Below, one piece after another: positions 42,901 to 51,056 of a stretch of DNA of 64,000 nucleotides. The stretch covers positions 6,018 to 70,017 of the forward strand of contig JAHDDW010000004.1 of the NCBI GenBank assembly GCA_020629155.1. Direction: 5' to 3'. Position numbers and translations under genes: made by a program. Every line of letters begins with the position of its first letter. The first letter of the stretch is position 1. The notes under the pieces were generated by a model. It saw only the letters and a program-made list of their open reading frames with translations. It made no database searches and had not been told where the DNA came from. The DNA is from Acidimicrobiales bacterium. GTDB taxonomy: Bacteria; Actinomycetota; Acidimicrobiia; Acidimicrobiales; SZUA-35.

Positions 42901-43113
42901 GTCGAAACACTAGATGTTGCAGCTGAACAGCAGCGCTTAGCAAAGGTAATTGCTGCAACAGAAAAGCAGATCGCTAACTTGCAGGGTCGCCTTGCGAATG
43001 AAAACTATGTGTCAAAAGCAAAACCTGCGTTAGTGCAAGACACCCGTGATTCCCTTGTGGTAGCAGAGAAAGACCTCGCCGCTGCACAAGCGTCGCTAGA
43101 AGCGTTAAAGTAG
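39973..43113 (+). CDS. valS: Valyl-tRNA synthetase
   Basis: Charges tRNA-Val with valine. HIGH-type motif PPPNVTAALHLGHALN (residue about 50), editing domain with TTRPETMLGDTAVAINP and DVNDYDIGQRH, class I signature GQKMSKSLGNGVDP, and the C-terminal coiled coil (KVIAATEKQIANLQGRLANE). It is 1046 residues, longer than most, largely because about 65 residues, starting PVDLVCPHSGEAF, separate TDTQDVRM from the GRNFANKVWNATRF motif that usually follows closely. The GTG start is supported by TAGTCT six bases before it. Confidence 0.95.
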   Translation: MEKQPLAKSYSPQEQETAVTKRWDEADVFAAPATLGDKHTDSFSVVIPPPNVTAALHLGHALNNTLQDVLVRYNRMLGRATLWMPGTDHAGIATQTVVEKRLLAAGTKRLDMGREAFIEKTQEWKDEYEAIILDQLKAMGASCDWDRTRFTMDDMCSVAVRHAFYTLFKDGLIYRGKRLVNWDPATQTALADDEVEMEEVAGHMWYLDYPLSDGSGHITVATTRPETMLGDTAVAINPNDPRAEALRGKTIIVPIVGREIPIVEDDYVIMADAESSDTKAQYASGFLKVTPAHDVNDYDIGQRHDLPIINVMGPDGAISASHGWEDVSDEAQAFVGLSREDARDAIVAWFDKNNLLAEVRDYTHSVGHSYRSHVSIEPWLSDQWYVAVTDDRLRGAAMRAQNVDQLPDDAQDNRGGNAVGDGELTFYPPRYARTFRSWHEGLRDWCISRQLWWGHQIPVWTKTYTSDIELGDGYVAAQNSRWESSGAVHMLRRVSDTEVEEAVCLPPQATLDRLDRSDASSDEVGLIKALEAEGFVRDPDVLDTWFSSALWPLSTMGWPYPQDFSDTVGLLETYKPTSVLSTAREIITLWVSRMTMFNRYFADGQLPFSDVFIHAMVQDGHGQKMSKSLGNGVDPRDITFSHGTDAMRFALTQMTTDTQDVRMPVDLVCPHSGEAFTPEYITTAAGHVVAAPTQVSPSDESKKMVTAYGVAAGLVEPSEEMPLARNTSPKFDAGRNFANKVWNATRFALSRIDATETLPVEVDVTNARFADRWIIARLHATLASLDAAYANYQFHTIAETVYDFIWHDVCDRYLEAVKPTIDDDLSQQVILRSVLDSVLRVLHPICPFVTEVLWPHVEEVRVGEVKGVVLPASALAAQASWPRVDETIVDSDVIARFDRLEVLISQVRALRAQLNVKPKQKVTLHVTKEVASLIAAGDGLLETLAGVGSVETGTQQRPQGASSLAFEGSEVLVSDLVETLDVAAEQQRLAKVIAATEKQIANLQGRLANENYVSKAKPALVQDTRDSLVVAEKDLAAAQASLEALK

Positions 43114-43141
43114 GAAATAGGTTCGCTGGCTTGCCTGGTAA

Positions 43142-44269
43142 CTAGCCACCTGAGGCGGCAGAATCTCCTTCTGTTCCAGCCTTGTGGTCGTCGTATGGAT
43201 CGTCTAACCAGTTTGCTGGCAGCACAACTTTTTGCGGTCCTCGGGTGTGTCCTCGTGCTACACGCAGGTTTTCTTCGGGTAGTTCAACATCGGGCAGTGT
43301 GTCGAGAAGCGATTGCAGGTGGTTAAGATTTTCAACCTGGTTTAGCAGTCCACGGATTTCGCCGCCGACAGCGTAGCCTTTCAAATACCAGGCAGTATGT
43401 TTGCGGAACTCACGGATCCCTTTGTAGTCGCCGAACCACTCGCACAGCAACTGGGCGTGGCGAAACATGCCCAGGCTAACATCGGCCATAGTTGGCGCAG
43501 GCGGCAACACCTTGCCAGTGAACGCAGCGGCAAGTTGACCGAAAAGCCATGGTCGCCCTAAACATCCTCGACCGATAACGACACCATCACAGCCTGTTTG
43601 GCTCATCATATCTAACGCATCTTGCGCTTGCCAAATATCACCATTGCCAAGCACGGGAATGTCAGTCACATGCTCTTTTAATGCTGCTATTGCTTGCCAA
43701 TCGGCTTTGCCAGCATAGAGCTGCGAGACAGTTCGCGCGTGGAGTGCAACAGCAGCTGCGCCAACATCTTGCGCTAGCTTGCCTGTGTCTAAATATGTGA
43801 GATAGTCATCATCTATCCCCATACGAAACTTCACTGTCACAGGCACAGCGCCTGCAGCGGTGACCGCAGCTTCGACGATAGCTCGAAATAAGTTGCGTTT
43901 ATAGGGCAGCGCCCCGCCGCCGCCGTGACGAGTAACTTTGCGCATCGGGCAGCCAAAATTGATATCGATATGGTCGACGCCATCTCGTTCAATAAGTAGT
44001 GTAACTGCTTGGCGCATAACGGAAGGATCGACGCCTGCAAGTTGTAAGCTGCGAGGCGATTCATCTTCTGCGAATTGCGCTAGCTTGTTCGTTTTCTCAT
44101 TATTTTCGCACAACGCACGGGCTGAAATCATCTCGCTTACATACAAACCAGCGCCATATTCTCGGCAGAGTCGACGAAAAGGTGCGTTTGTTACACCTGC
44201 CATAGGTGCTAGCACAACAGGCAGGTCTATGCGGAGAGGCCCAATTTGTAACGGCTGATAAGAAACCAT
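43142..44269 (-). CDS. dus: tRNA-dihydrouridine synthase (DusB-like)
   Basis: Flavin enzyme that reduces specific uridines in tRNA to dihydrouridine. VVLAPMAGVTNAPFRRLCR at the start of the barrel, INFGCPMRKVTRHGGGGALPY with the catalytic Cys, VTVKFRMGIDDD, ALHARTVSQLYAGKADW and IPVLGNGDIWQAQDALDMM. I use the ATG at 44269, since a CAGAAT box lies six bases before it; an upstream frame extension of eight codons exists. Convergent with valS, with 28 bp between them. Confidence 0.93.
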   Translation of the reverse strand: MVSYQPLQIGPLRIDLPVVLAPMAGVTNAPFRRLCREYGAGLYVSEMISARALCENNEKTNKLAQFAEDESPRSLQLAGVDPSVMRQAVTLLIERDGVDHIDINFGCPMRKVTRHGGGGALPYKRNLFRAIVEAAVTAAGAVPVTVKFRMGIDDDYLTYLDTGKLAQDVGAAAVALHARTVSQLYAGKADWQAIAALKEHVTDIPVLGNGDIWQAQDALDMMSQTGCDGVVIGRGCLGRPWLFGQLAAAFTGKVLPPAPTMADVSLGMFRHAQLLCEWFGDYKGIREFRKHTAWYLKGYAVGGEIRGLLNQVENLNHLQSLLDTLPDVELPEENLRVARGHTRGPQKVVLPANWLDDPYDDHKAGTEGDSAASGG

Positions 44270-44275
44270 GCATCT

Positions 44276-44281
44276 ATTCTG
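44276..44281 (-). promoter_or_regulatory. -10 box of leaderless promoter, dus
   Basis: Reverse-strand CAGAAT six bases before the ATG at 44269. Confidence 0.45.
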
Positions 44282-44321
44282 CCTTTGTCGCAACGTTTCA
44301 ACTCACTCGACATATCGAAAT

Positions 44322-45779
44322 GTGCAAGAAGTGCGATTTGCTGTAGAAGCAAGGCATGACTATGCTTTGGAAGTGGTTCAAAAGCAACGAACAGCAAAAA
44401 CACTTTCTTTTGAACCTTCTAGCCATAGCGAAGAAACGACCGAAGAAGCAGAAACAGAACCGCTTATCGTCGAAGAAACACATGACAGCCCTGTTGTGAA
44501 CCGTCCAGCGGCTTTGCTCGGCGAGTTAGGTGAGGGGGCATATTTCCACGGCTCAGCTGCGGAGATGAAACAACTGCCTGATTCATGTGTGGGGTTTATC
44601 GCTACGTCGTTGCCCCTTTCAGCTGAAGGTATTGCTACTACTCAAGGCAAATGCGGCGACGCCTGGAAGGCATATCGCAACAATCTTCATGCCGTTTTTG
44701 TTGAATGTAAACGTGTGTTAGAGTCAGGCGGTCGTATAGCTGTCGCCCTTACAGACACAGGCTTTTCATTAAAAGAAAACTTGTGTGCAGAAATTATAGC
44801 GTTGTTGCGAGACGAGTTGAAGCTTCTGTTTCGAGGCGAAATTGTGTGGGGAAAGTCAAAAAGTTCGGTTGGAGCCCATGCGTGGGGTTCTTTCGCGAAA
44901 GCGTCGAACCCTTTGCTGCGTGTAGTGACTGAACGGATAGTGGTATTTTCTAAAGATAGTTCAGCGCGAGCGTTAACGGTTAAAGAGCGTCGAGATCAAG
45001 GTTTGCCGTTCGAATCAACGCTTTCAAATGATGAGTTTCTTGAAGCGGCTTGCGATCATTGGCGCATCGGCTCTGTTTCAGCTGAAGAGGAATCGTTTCC
45101 TGTTGACTTGGTGAAGCGACTTATTGACCTCTATAGCTATGAAGGCGATATTGTACTTGACCCGTTTGCTGGTTCGGGGTCGACGCTTGTTGCTGCGGCG
45201 GCTTCGGGTCGGATAGGAGTTGGCTATGACGCTGATGCGCAAAATGTAGAGCATGGCCAGCAGCGCCTTGCCTGTGAGGTAGGCCCTTTGCTCCGAAGGC
45301 GAAAAAAATATCTACAAGTTGTTTCTCTGGCAAGTAGTGCGAAAGATATAGCGAGGACTGCGCTTGAAGAGGCTGGATTTTTTGTGCTTGAGTCAAAAAA
45401 GCATCGGACAGCTGCTGAATGCGTCTTGTTTGATTTCTGCATCAGGAATACCTATGGACAGTCTTGGTGGGTTGATGTGGTTGGCGGCTATAACAGCGTG
45501 AACCCAGGCCTAGCAGACGTTCATGCAGCGGTTGAGTTTATTGGGCGAACTGCTATTGCATCTGGTTCTGAAAAAGCGTATCCTGTGTTGGCTTTAACGT
45601 CGGCGCTGCCTTTGCAAGGGTCGAAAGCCCAGAAAGCGCTTGCTGTACTTGGAGCTGATCGGTTGTTTGATGCGATTGACCTTCTTGACCCTTCAGGGTT
45701 GGATCGGCTGGCTCACTACGGCGATGGCGGTGCCCAACAGCCAGGTTTTTGGGCAGCAGCTGAGCTAAACAAAAACTAA
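44322..45779 (+). CDS. Orphan DNA methyltransferase-like protein with altered catalytic motif
   Basis: About 485 residues of the actinobacterial orphan amino-methyltransferase type. The SAM-binding motif VLDPFAGSGSTLVAAAASG is intact near residue 300, and RVLESGGRIAVALTDTGFS matches the region after motif IV. The catalytic motif IV, normally T-S-P-P-Y, reads ATSLPLSAEG, so the tetrad is lost. The C-terminal about 160 residues (FDFCIRNTYGQSWWVDVVGG...LDPSGLDRLAHYG) form the extra domain seen in this type, possibly nuclease-like. The start is uncertain; GTG 44322 is one option. There is no cognate restriction enzyme. Confidence 0.78.
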   Translation: MQEVRFAVEARHDYALEVVQKQRTAKTLSFEPSSHSEETTEEAETEPLIVEETHDSPVVNRPAALLGELGEGAYFHGSAAEMKQLPDSCVGFIATSLPLSAEGIATTQGKCGDAWKAYRNNLHAVFVECKRVLESGGRIAVALTDTGFSLKENLCAEIIALLRDELKLLFRGEIVWGKSKSSVGAHAWGSFAKASNPLLRVVTERIVVFSKDSSARALTVKERRDQGLPFESTLSNDEFLEAACDHWRIGSVSAEEESFPVDLVKRLIDLYSYEGDIVLDPFAGSGSTLVAAAASGRIGVGYDADAQNVEHGQQRLACEVGPLLRRRKKYLQVVSLASSAKDIARTALEEAGFFVLESKKHRTAAECVLFDFCIRNTYGQSWWVDVVGGYNSVNPGLADVHAAVEFIGRTAIASGSEKAYPVLALTSALPLQGSKAQKALAVLGADRLFDAIDLLDPSGLDRLAHYGDGGAQQPGFWAAAELNKN

Positions 45780-45836
45780 GCCAACTGGCGATTGGGTGGC
45801 TCCACAGGCCGAGTTGTTTGGTGAAGGTTGTTGAGT

Positions 45837-45842
45837 TATGCT
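45837..45842 (+). promoter_or_regulatory. -10 box of leaderless promoter deciding the lipoprotein start
   Basis: TATGCT six bases before ATG 45849. Confidence 0.6.
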
Positions 45843-45848
45843 GGGACA

Positions 45849-47060
45849 ATGCGCGCAAAGTATAAAATTGGGTTCACTGGGTTAGTAGCTTTCTGTTTGT
45901 TTGGGGCAGCTGCTTGCGGAAATAGCGATTCGACTTCTTCTGCTGGGGCAGAGTCCGCTGATCAGACTGCAGCATCTGCTGTAGCCAGCGAAGAGGAAGT
46001 ATATGTCTTGCCAGAAAACAATGGATTGTTATTCGAAGATGTTGCAGCTGCACCTGTAGCTTTTGATGCGCCAGTAACAACGATTCCTGAGGTTAAAGTC
46101 TCAACTACATTTGTCGAAAACTATACGACAACCAGTGAGGTTACTACTACAACTGCCCCTACAACAACTAGCTCTGAGCCGACCTTTGTTATTAACGTTG
46201 CTCCCGAGTCAGATGTAACTTCTGGTCAAGCTTCAATCTCATCTTCAACATCTACGATCGATGAGAATGTTATAGAAATTGGAGAAGTGGCTAGTGATGA
46301 GCCTTTACGCCGTTTGCTGAGGCCAGCAAATTGCCTCTCAACCAAGTTGAAAGTCGACAATCTTGTTGAGCCTTTCGATGATCCTGCAAATGATGAAGTC
46401 TATAAACGTTTCGTGTATGACGCTTTCTGGGCTTGTCTCTATAGGCCAGTAGATGTCATTCCTGATGATGATGGCTGGTTAATGCGTTTGAAAGAAACTG
46501 CTGCTCAAGAGTTTGTGACGGTAGCTCATCTAGAAGCTGTTGCTGCGGATATGCTTGTAAGAGGTATTCATCCATCACGAGAAGCAAGTTGTATGCGCGG
46601 CACCTATGAATGTTCTCCTGAGTTGGATTTAAAAAATGCTGAAGGGCAACCCATTCCGATTGAGTGTGCATTCGCAAAAGGGCAAGCTGGTTATGAAAAA
46701 ATTCAAGTATCGCACGAAAATGCTAAATTGCGAATGCAAAGTCTCTGTCCTGATGCAGAACTCGATATTGAAGTAGTTGTTCCAGCGGTTCCAGTTCCCG
46801 TCGAGAAACCGCCAGCAGCTCCAAAAGTAAATCGCCCAGGGGGAGGGACTGCTGCAGAAAAAACTACGACAACAACGAATCCAAGGGTTCCTATGCGTGA
46901 TCATCGTTCAGGTGTGTTGGGTACCCAGACTATTCCAGATCACCGTTCAGGTTTGAAGGGTAGCTCATCTGAAAGTAAGAAAAAATCTTCATTGACGATA
47001 GGCCCAGTATTCGAAAAGCCTGCAACTACTAAGCCGTTTCGATTTTATGATTATCAATAG
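45849..47060 (+). CDS. Six-cysteine (C-L-Y-R-P) family lipoprotein, member 1
   Basis: 403 residues. Signal peptide with lipobox GAAAC, an acidic and Thr/Ser-rich linker (about 25-155), then a domain with six cysteines: PANCLS, AFWACLYRPVDV, SREASCMRGTYECSP (two), IECAF and SLCPD. The same cysteine order and the C-L-Y-R-P core recur in the genes at 47130, 50330 and 51057. This member is the longest and has a Pro/Thr-rich tail with a DHRSG repeat (two copies). No known family is recognised. It is probably lipid-anchored outside the cell with three disulfides. Confidence 0.82.
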   Translation: MRAKYKIGFTGLVAFCLFGAAACGNSDSTSSAGAESADQTAASAVASEEEVYVLPENNGLLFEDVAAAPVAFDAPVTTIPEVKVSTTFVENYTTTSEVTTTTAPTTTSSEPTFVINVAPESDVTSGQASISSSTSTIDENVIEIGEVASDEPLRRLLRPANCLSTKLKVDNLVEPFDDPANDEVYKRFVYDAFWACLYRPVDVIPDDDGWLMRLKETAAQEFVTVAHLEAVAADMLVRGIHPSREASCMRGTYECSPELDLKNAEGQPIPIECAFAKGQAGYEKIQVSHENAKLRMQSLCPDAELDIEVVVPAVPVPVEKPPAAPKVNRPGGGTAAEKTTTTTNPRVPMRDHRSGVLGTQTIPDHRSGLKGSSSESKKKSSLTIGPVFEKPATTKPFRFYDYQ

Positions 47061-47117
47061 TATCAATTTAACAGACGTAGAGTTTGTTCCCTTCTGTAAT
47101 ATTCGTTTTGAAATGGT

Positions 47118-47123
47118 TAGCAT
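47118..47123 (+). promoter_or_regulatory. -10 box of leaderless promoter, lipoprotein member 2
   Basis: TAGCAT six bases before ATG 47130. Confidence 0.65.
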
Positions 47124-47129
47124 TAAACA

Positions 47130-47864
47130 ATGAGCACAAAAATTAACATTTCTATTCTGTTGCCACTATTTCTTCTTTTTTCTGCTTGTGGCGGTGGGCA
47201 AAAAACTCAAGAAGCTGTCGAAGAGAATAGTGCTGAGTCTGAAGGGGAAGTCTCCGTCCCATCTGAGTCGTTAGATTTTGAGGTTGCTGATGAAACCCCT
47301 GTTACAGATGCAGAGAAAGAGTCTGTGTTATTGTTTGATGGTTTTAGCTCATCTTCGGTTGTCGAAAAAGATGAACCTGAGGTCTTAGAATTTGGAGAAG
47401 AAAAAACAACTACTAGTTCGAACAGCGGTTCGTCTACCACGCAGACGCAAACAACGAACGCCCCTACAACCACAGCAAAGCCATCAAAACCGCAGCTTGT
47501 TTTCCTAGCTCCGCAGGATTGTAAATCTACTCCGACTGGTGGAAATGCTATAGACTTTGTTGAAGCTCTTTACCGAAACTGTTTATATCGTCCTATTGTC
47601 GCAGATAACAATCAGATATGGGTTAAACAAATAAACGATGGTCTTAAGAAACCTGAAGAGATAAGAGACATCAGTATCTACACCTCCCCTGAATCTCGTT
47701 GTTTGCGTGGGGAGATTGCATACAAGGACAGTTGTCCAGATAGTAAAGTTCTTGAAGATGCGAAGGGTTATGAAATTTTCTGTGACCCTGCGAGTTTCAA
47801 AGCCCCTCAATATACTGCTCGTGCAGCTGAACGGTTAAGAGTCGTGTGTTCAAATGCTAAGTAG
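47130..47864 (+). CDS. Six-cysteine (C-L-Y-R-P) family lipoprotein, member 2
   Basis: 244 residues. Lipobox FLLFSAC, acidic linker with a Thr/Ser/Gln-rich stretch, then the domain: PQDCKST, YRNCLYRPIVA, ESRCLRG, DSCPD, IFCDPAS and VVCSNAK. All six cysteines align with the other three members although overall identity is low, so the disulfide frame is what is kept. It has its own leaderless promoter, 69 bp after member 1. Convergent with the propeller gene at 47868, with only 3 bp between the two stop codons. Confidence 0.82.
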   Translation: MSTKINISILLPLFLLFSACGGGQKTQEAVEENSAESEGEVSVPSESLDFEVADETPVTDAEKESVLLFDGFSSSSVVEKDEPEVLEFGEEKTTTSSNSGSSTTQTQTTNAPTTTAKPSKPQLVFLAPQDCKSTPTGGNAIDFVEALYRNCLYRPIVADNNQIWVKQINDGLKKPEEIRDISIYTSPESRCLRGEIAYKDSCPDSKVLEDAKGYEIFCDPASFKAPQYTARAAERLRVVCSNAK

Positions 47865-47867
47865 CCG

Positions 47868-48947
47868 CTACGGAAAATAAGTAGCTGGTGAGTCAGCGTT
47901 GGGTAAGAAAAGTTCTGGCTCCGAACCGTCAGTAATGTTTAAACTCCAAATATCAAATTCTGGTTGGATCTCTTCAGGTTTTTCATTTGTGTGTAAAGCG
48001 TACAAGATAGTGTCATCAGACATCCAGTTAATCTGGTCATCAACCGACCGTGTCTCTCCTAACGGTGTCCGCTCGCCAGTAGCAACATCGATTGTCACCA
48101 ACTGAAAGTTTTCGCCATCCATTTCTTTCACCACAAGGGTAGAGCCATCAGGCGATAATGACGGGCAGCTACCTAACCAGCCTGTCGGTTCTAGCGTTCT
48201 AGTACTAATAGTGCCTTTCAAAATGTCAATATCAGTACCTAGACCGTGCGTGATATAAAATTGGTCATCGTCAATAAAGGTGACACCCCAAAAATTGCCT
48301 TCGGGATCAACGTATTTTGGGTCATCAGATTCGACTTTGAAATTACGAGCACCCCATCTTCTGTTAACGTTTTCTACGCTGGCAAACTCTACAAAGGTCG
48401 AAAAATTGCCGACGTCTTGATAACTTGTTCCAGAGGCAAATACTGTTGAGGCTGTCCACAGACCACCAGGAGAAACTTGCGCTCGACTCGGCAGAATCGT
48501 GTTCCATTCATCTCGTTTCGGCAGATCAGGTTTTGTTAAATCAAAAAACTCTGCGACGTATGCCGAAATGCCTCGTTCTCCTAAACAAAACCCAGTATGA
48601 GCCGCAAGGTGAACTCGTGTGCAAGTCTTATCAAATAGTTCACGACTGCCGTCGTCGTTGCGCAGCGCAAGCTTGCCGTAATCATCGCCTGGAACCCTGT
48701 TGACAACAAGCACGTCACCTTGTTCGAAGTCAACGTCGGCTCCAAAAGAAAGCTCTTCTGGGGGAGAAGCTAGCGTAGAGCGAGGCGCCGTCTTCGAAGA
48801 TTCAAAGGACGCTACTCGTTCACTAGCCTCCTGGTTTCGTGCTGCCAGGTCCTTATTTTGTTGCGATCGGACGTTGAGGATGTAACCTCCAGCGCCGAGC
48901 ATCAACACTAAAGCGATTGCCGTAATCAGTAGAACTTGTTTTTTCAT
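47868..48947 (-). CDS. Membrane-anchored TolB-like beta-propeller protein
   Basis: 359 residues. One N-terminal helix (VLLITAIALVLMLGAGGYIL) without a lipobox Cys, then repeats of the PD40/WD40-like type: SRAQVSPGGLWTASTV, CPSLSPDGSTLVVKEMDGENFQLVTIDVATGERTPL and DDQINWMSDDTILYAL. These S-P-D-G-(x)-x-(L/I) blades mark a propeller that probably binds another protein outside the membrane. Its start overlaps the MFS transporter stop by 4 bp, so the two are co-translated. Confidence 0.75.
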   Translation of the reverse strand: MKKQVLLITAIALVLMLGAGGYILNVRSQQNKDLAARNQEASERVASFESSKTAPRSTLASPPEELSFGADVDFEQGDVLVVNRVPGDDYGKLALRNDDGSRELFDKTCTRVHLAAHTGFCLGERGISAYVAEFFDLTKPDLPKRDEWNTILPSRAQVSPGGLWTASTVFASGTSYQDVGNFSTFVEFASVENVNRRWGARNFKVESDDPKYVDPEGNFWGVTFIDDDQFYITHGLGTDIDILKGTISTRTLEPTGWLGSCPSLSPDGSTLVVKEMDGENFQLVTIDVATGERTPLGETRSVDDQINWMSDDTILYALHTNEKPEEIQPEFDIWSLNITDGSEPELFLPNADSPATYFP

Positions 48948-50197
48948 GCGTGAGCCACCTGTATTTTAGAAAGTGAAAAATATGCAAAAACTAGAGTGAT
49001 AAAAAGGCCACCAGAAAATAGTGAAAGCGCTAGTGGTAACCCAAATTGCTGCCACAACAAACCAAAAAGTGGTGCTGCGATAAGTTTGCCAAGCGAAATC
49101 GCTAACGTGCTTGATGCAATAGCAACACCTCGCGAATCTTCAGGAGTTAAAGAACTGATAATCGCTGGCACGACACCATCGGTTGCTGCGTAGTACACAC
49201 CTAAAAGCCCAAGAGTTGCCAACCCGATCGTCGTCGAGATAGATGTCGTAAGTAAGAGAATATATGCTGCGAGAAGAAACAGATTACCTGCTAAAAAAAC
49301 GGCTGTTTTGCTGAACTTGTCAGCAAGTGAACCTATTGGTACCGCCAGAACTAAATAGGTGACAGCAGTTCCAGAAAAAAGCAGCGGGAAAAAGACTTTA
49401 TCCATCGAGCTTTCTTGGAAAATAATAAGATACAAAAACGAGTCGCTAATAGTCATGAAACTAACTGCTGCGACAGCTAGGCAAACCAGTCGAGTGTTTG
49501 AGTCAGCGAGTGTTTGTTTGAGGCTAGCCAAAAGGTTTTTTTTGGCTTGTATTTTTGTCTTGATAACAGGCTGTTGGGCCAGAAAAATAATGAAACTTAA
49601 CCCTATAAATGCCGTTGCAACACTCATTGCAAAAACACTTTCGTATGCTCCTGGCGTGACTTCAAGCAGCAAATACGCCACGATAGGCCCAAGTAAAGCG
49701 CCAAAGGTATCCATAGCTCGGTGTGCGCCAAATGCGGTAGCCAGTCTATCTTTAGAAACACTCAACGATATGAGGGCGTCTCGTGGGGCGACTCGGAGCC
49801 CTTTGCCGACACGGTCAGCCAGAAGAAATAATGTTATAGGCAGCCATGTTAAAAAGCTGGTCAGGAAAAGCCCAACTCTTGTGAAAGCCGAGATGCCGTA
49901 GCCAGTGGCCGCTATGCGTTTATGGTTTTGGTGTCGATCGCTTAGCGCACCGCCCCAGAGTCGAAGCGACGCGTTAGCACCCTGATAGGCCCCTTCAAAA
50001 AGTCCATAACTGAGATAGCTGAAACCAAGCGCGGAAGTGAGATACAGCGGTGTAATCGCGACAATCATTTCTGAAGAAATATCGGTGAAAAGGCTTGTGA
50101 AACCCAAAGCAAAAATATTTCGGTGGATGTGTTGGTTTTGGTTGCTCGTCGCTGGTTGTGTCCCAGTAGGTTTTTTACGAACGCTTGCTAGATACAC
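48944..50197 (-). CDS. Major facilitator superfamily transporter
   Basis: 417 residues with twelve hydrophobic segments. The first cytoplasmic loop reads WGGALSDRHQNHKRI, an MFS motif A (G-x3-D-R/K-x-G-R/K type), with a second copy in PIGSLADKFSKTA. The N-terminal GFTSLFTDISSEMIVAITPLYL resembles drug or sugar efflux members of the family. Substrate unknown. The next gene, a beta-propeller, overlaps it by 4 bp. GTG start with no clear leaderless box. The gene is flanked on both sides by six-cysteine lipoprotein pairs. Confidence 0.88.
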   Translation of the reverse strand: MYLASVRKKPTGTQPATSNQNQHIHRNIFALGFTSLFTDISSEMIVAITPLYLTSALGFSYLSYGLFEGAYQGANASLRLWGGALSDRHQNHKRIAATGYGISAFTRVGLFLTSFLTWLPITLFLLADRVGKGLRVAPRDALISLSVSKDRLATAFGAHRAMDTFGALLGPIVAYLLLEVTPGAYESVFAMSVATAFIGLSFIIFLAQQPVIKTKIQAKKNLLASLKQTLADSNTRLVCLAVAAVSFMTISDSFLYLIIFQESSMDKVFFPLLFSGTAVTYLVLAVPIGSLADKFSKTAVFLAGNLFLLAAYILLLTTSISTTIGLATLGLLGVYYAATDGVVPAIISSLTPEDSRGVAIASSTLAISLGKLIAAPLFGLLWQQFGLPLALSLFSGGLFITLVFAYFSLSKIQVAHA

Positions 50198-50317
50198 CCC
50201 ACTAATATCGGCATATATCAGCTTTTTATTAACCGATAGGTAGAGTGCCTGAAAATAGATACTGGAGAGGACATGGTAGTGCGCTGGCGATGTCTACTAA
50301 AAAGTCATCCTCTGTAG

Positions 50318-50323
50318 TAGTAT
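50318..50323 (+). promoter_or_regulatory. -10 box of leaderless promoter, lipoprotein member 3
   Basis: TAGTAT six bases before ATG 50330. Confidence 0.65.
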
Positions 50324-50329
50324 AGGGGT

Positions 50330-50995
50330 ATGAAGGTTCGCAAAATAGTTGCTATAGCGGTAGGTTCTGTGTTTGTGGCGTCAGCATGTGGTGGCGGTGG
50401 AACTAGCGCATCAGAAACCTCGATCGAACCTGTTCCACAGTCGGTTGAGGTCACAAACCCTGTTCTAGATTTCAATGTTCCTGAGACAACTCCTTCTACA
50501 GCGCCACCGACTACTGATAACACTTCGCTATTTGAAGGTTTTGTGCCTGATGAGGATCAGAGCGAAATGATTGTCGAGCTTGATTCGCCTAATGTGGCGA
50601 AAGTTGCTGGCGAAACCGTCTTTGCTTTGGAGGCCCCTGGCGAATGTAAAGAAGTGCCGATCGGCGTTGATGTTGAGCTGAAGCAGATTATCTTCGATTT
50701 ATATTGGAGCTGCCTGTATCGCCCTATTGTTGTGACTGATGATGATTTCTGGTTGACGTTAGTGCTAAGCGGAGAGCATAGCAGAGAGTATCTACGAGAA
50801 AAAGGTGTAGGGTCATCTCGCGAAGCGAGCTGTATGCGTGGTGGGCTATGCGATTCTCCTATCCTGGTTGATTTAGGTGAAGGCGTGCGTGCTGAGTGCA
50901 GTTTCGACTCCATAGTGGTTCCTCATGAGCGAGCTGGTATTCGTTTGCAAAGTATTTGTGGCAACTCACTACGCTATACGGTTGCTGCAAAATAA
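50330..50995 (+). CDS. Six-cysteine (C-L-Y-R-P) family lipoprotein, member 3
   Basis: 221 residues. Lipobox FVASAC followed by a glycine run, a linker with SLFEGFVPDEDQS, then APGECKEV, LYWSCLYRPIVV, SREASCMRGGLCDSP, AECSFDS and SICGNS, all six cysteines. It is closest to member 4 (51057), sharing SLFEGF, DSPNV and APGECK, so the two are a tandem duplicate. Promoter and ATG are in the leaderless arrangement. Unknown function. Confidence 0.84.
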   Translation: MKVRKIVAIAVGSVFVASACGGGGTSASETSIEPVPQSVEVTNPVLDFNVPETTPSTAPPTTDNTSLFEGFVPDEDQSEMIVELDSPNVAKVAGETVFALEAPGECKEVPIGVDVELKQIIFDLYWSCLYRPIVVTDDDFWLTLVLSGEHSREYLREKGVGSSREASCMRGGLCDSPILVDLGEGVRAECSFDSIVVPHERAGIRLQSICGNSLRYTVAAK

Positions 50996-51044
50996 GCGCA
51001 AGAAGGCTGTGTCACGCCGATCTGATTTTGCGCCACTAGCTGAG

Positions 51045-51050
51045 TAGTAT
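51045..51050 (+). promoter_or_regulatory. -10 box of leaderless promoter, lipoprotein member 4
   Basis: TAGTAT six bases before ATG 51057. Confidence 0.65.
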
Positions 51051-51056
51051 GGAGTT

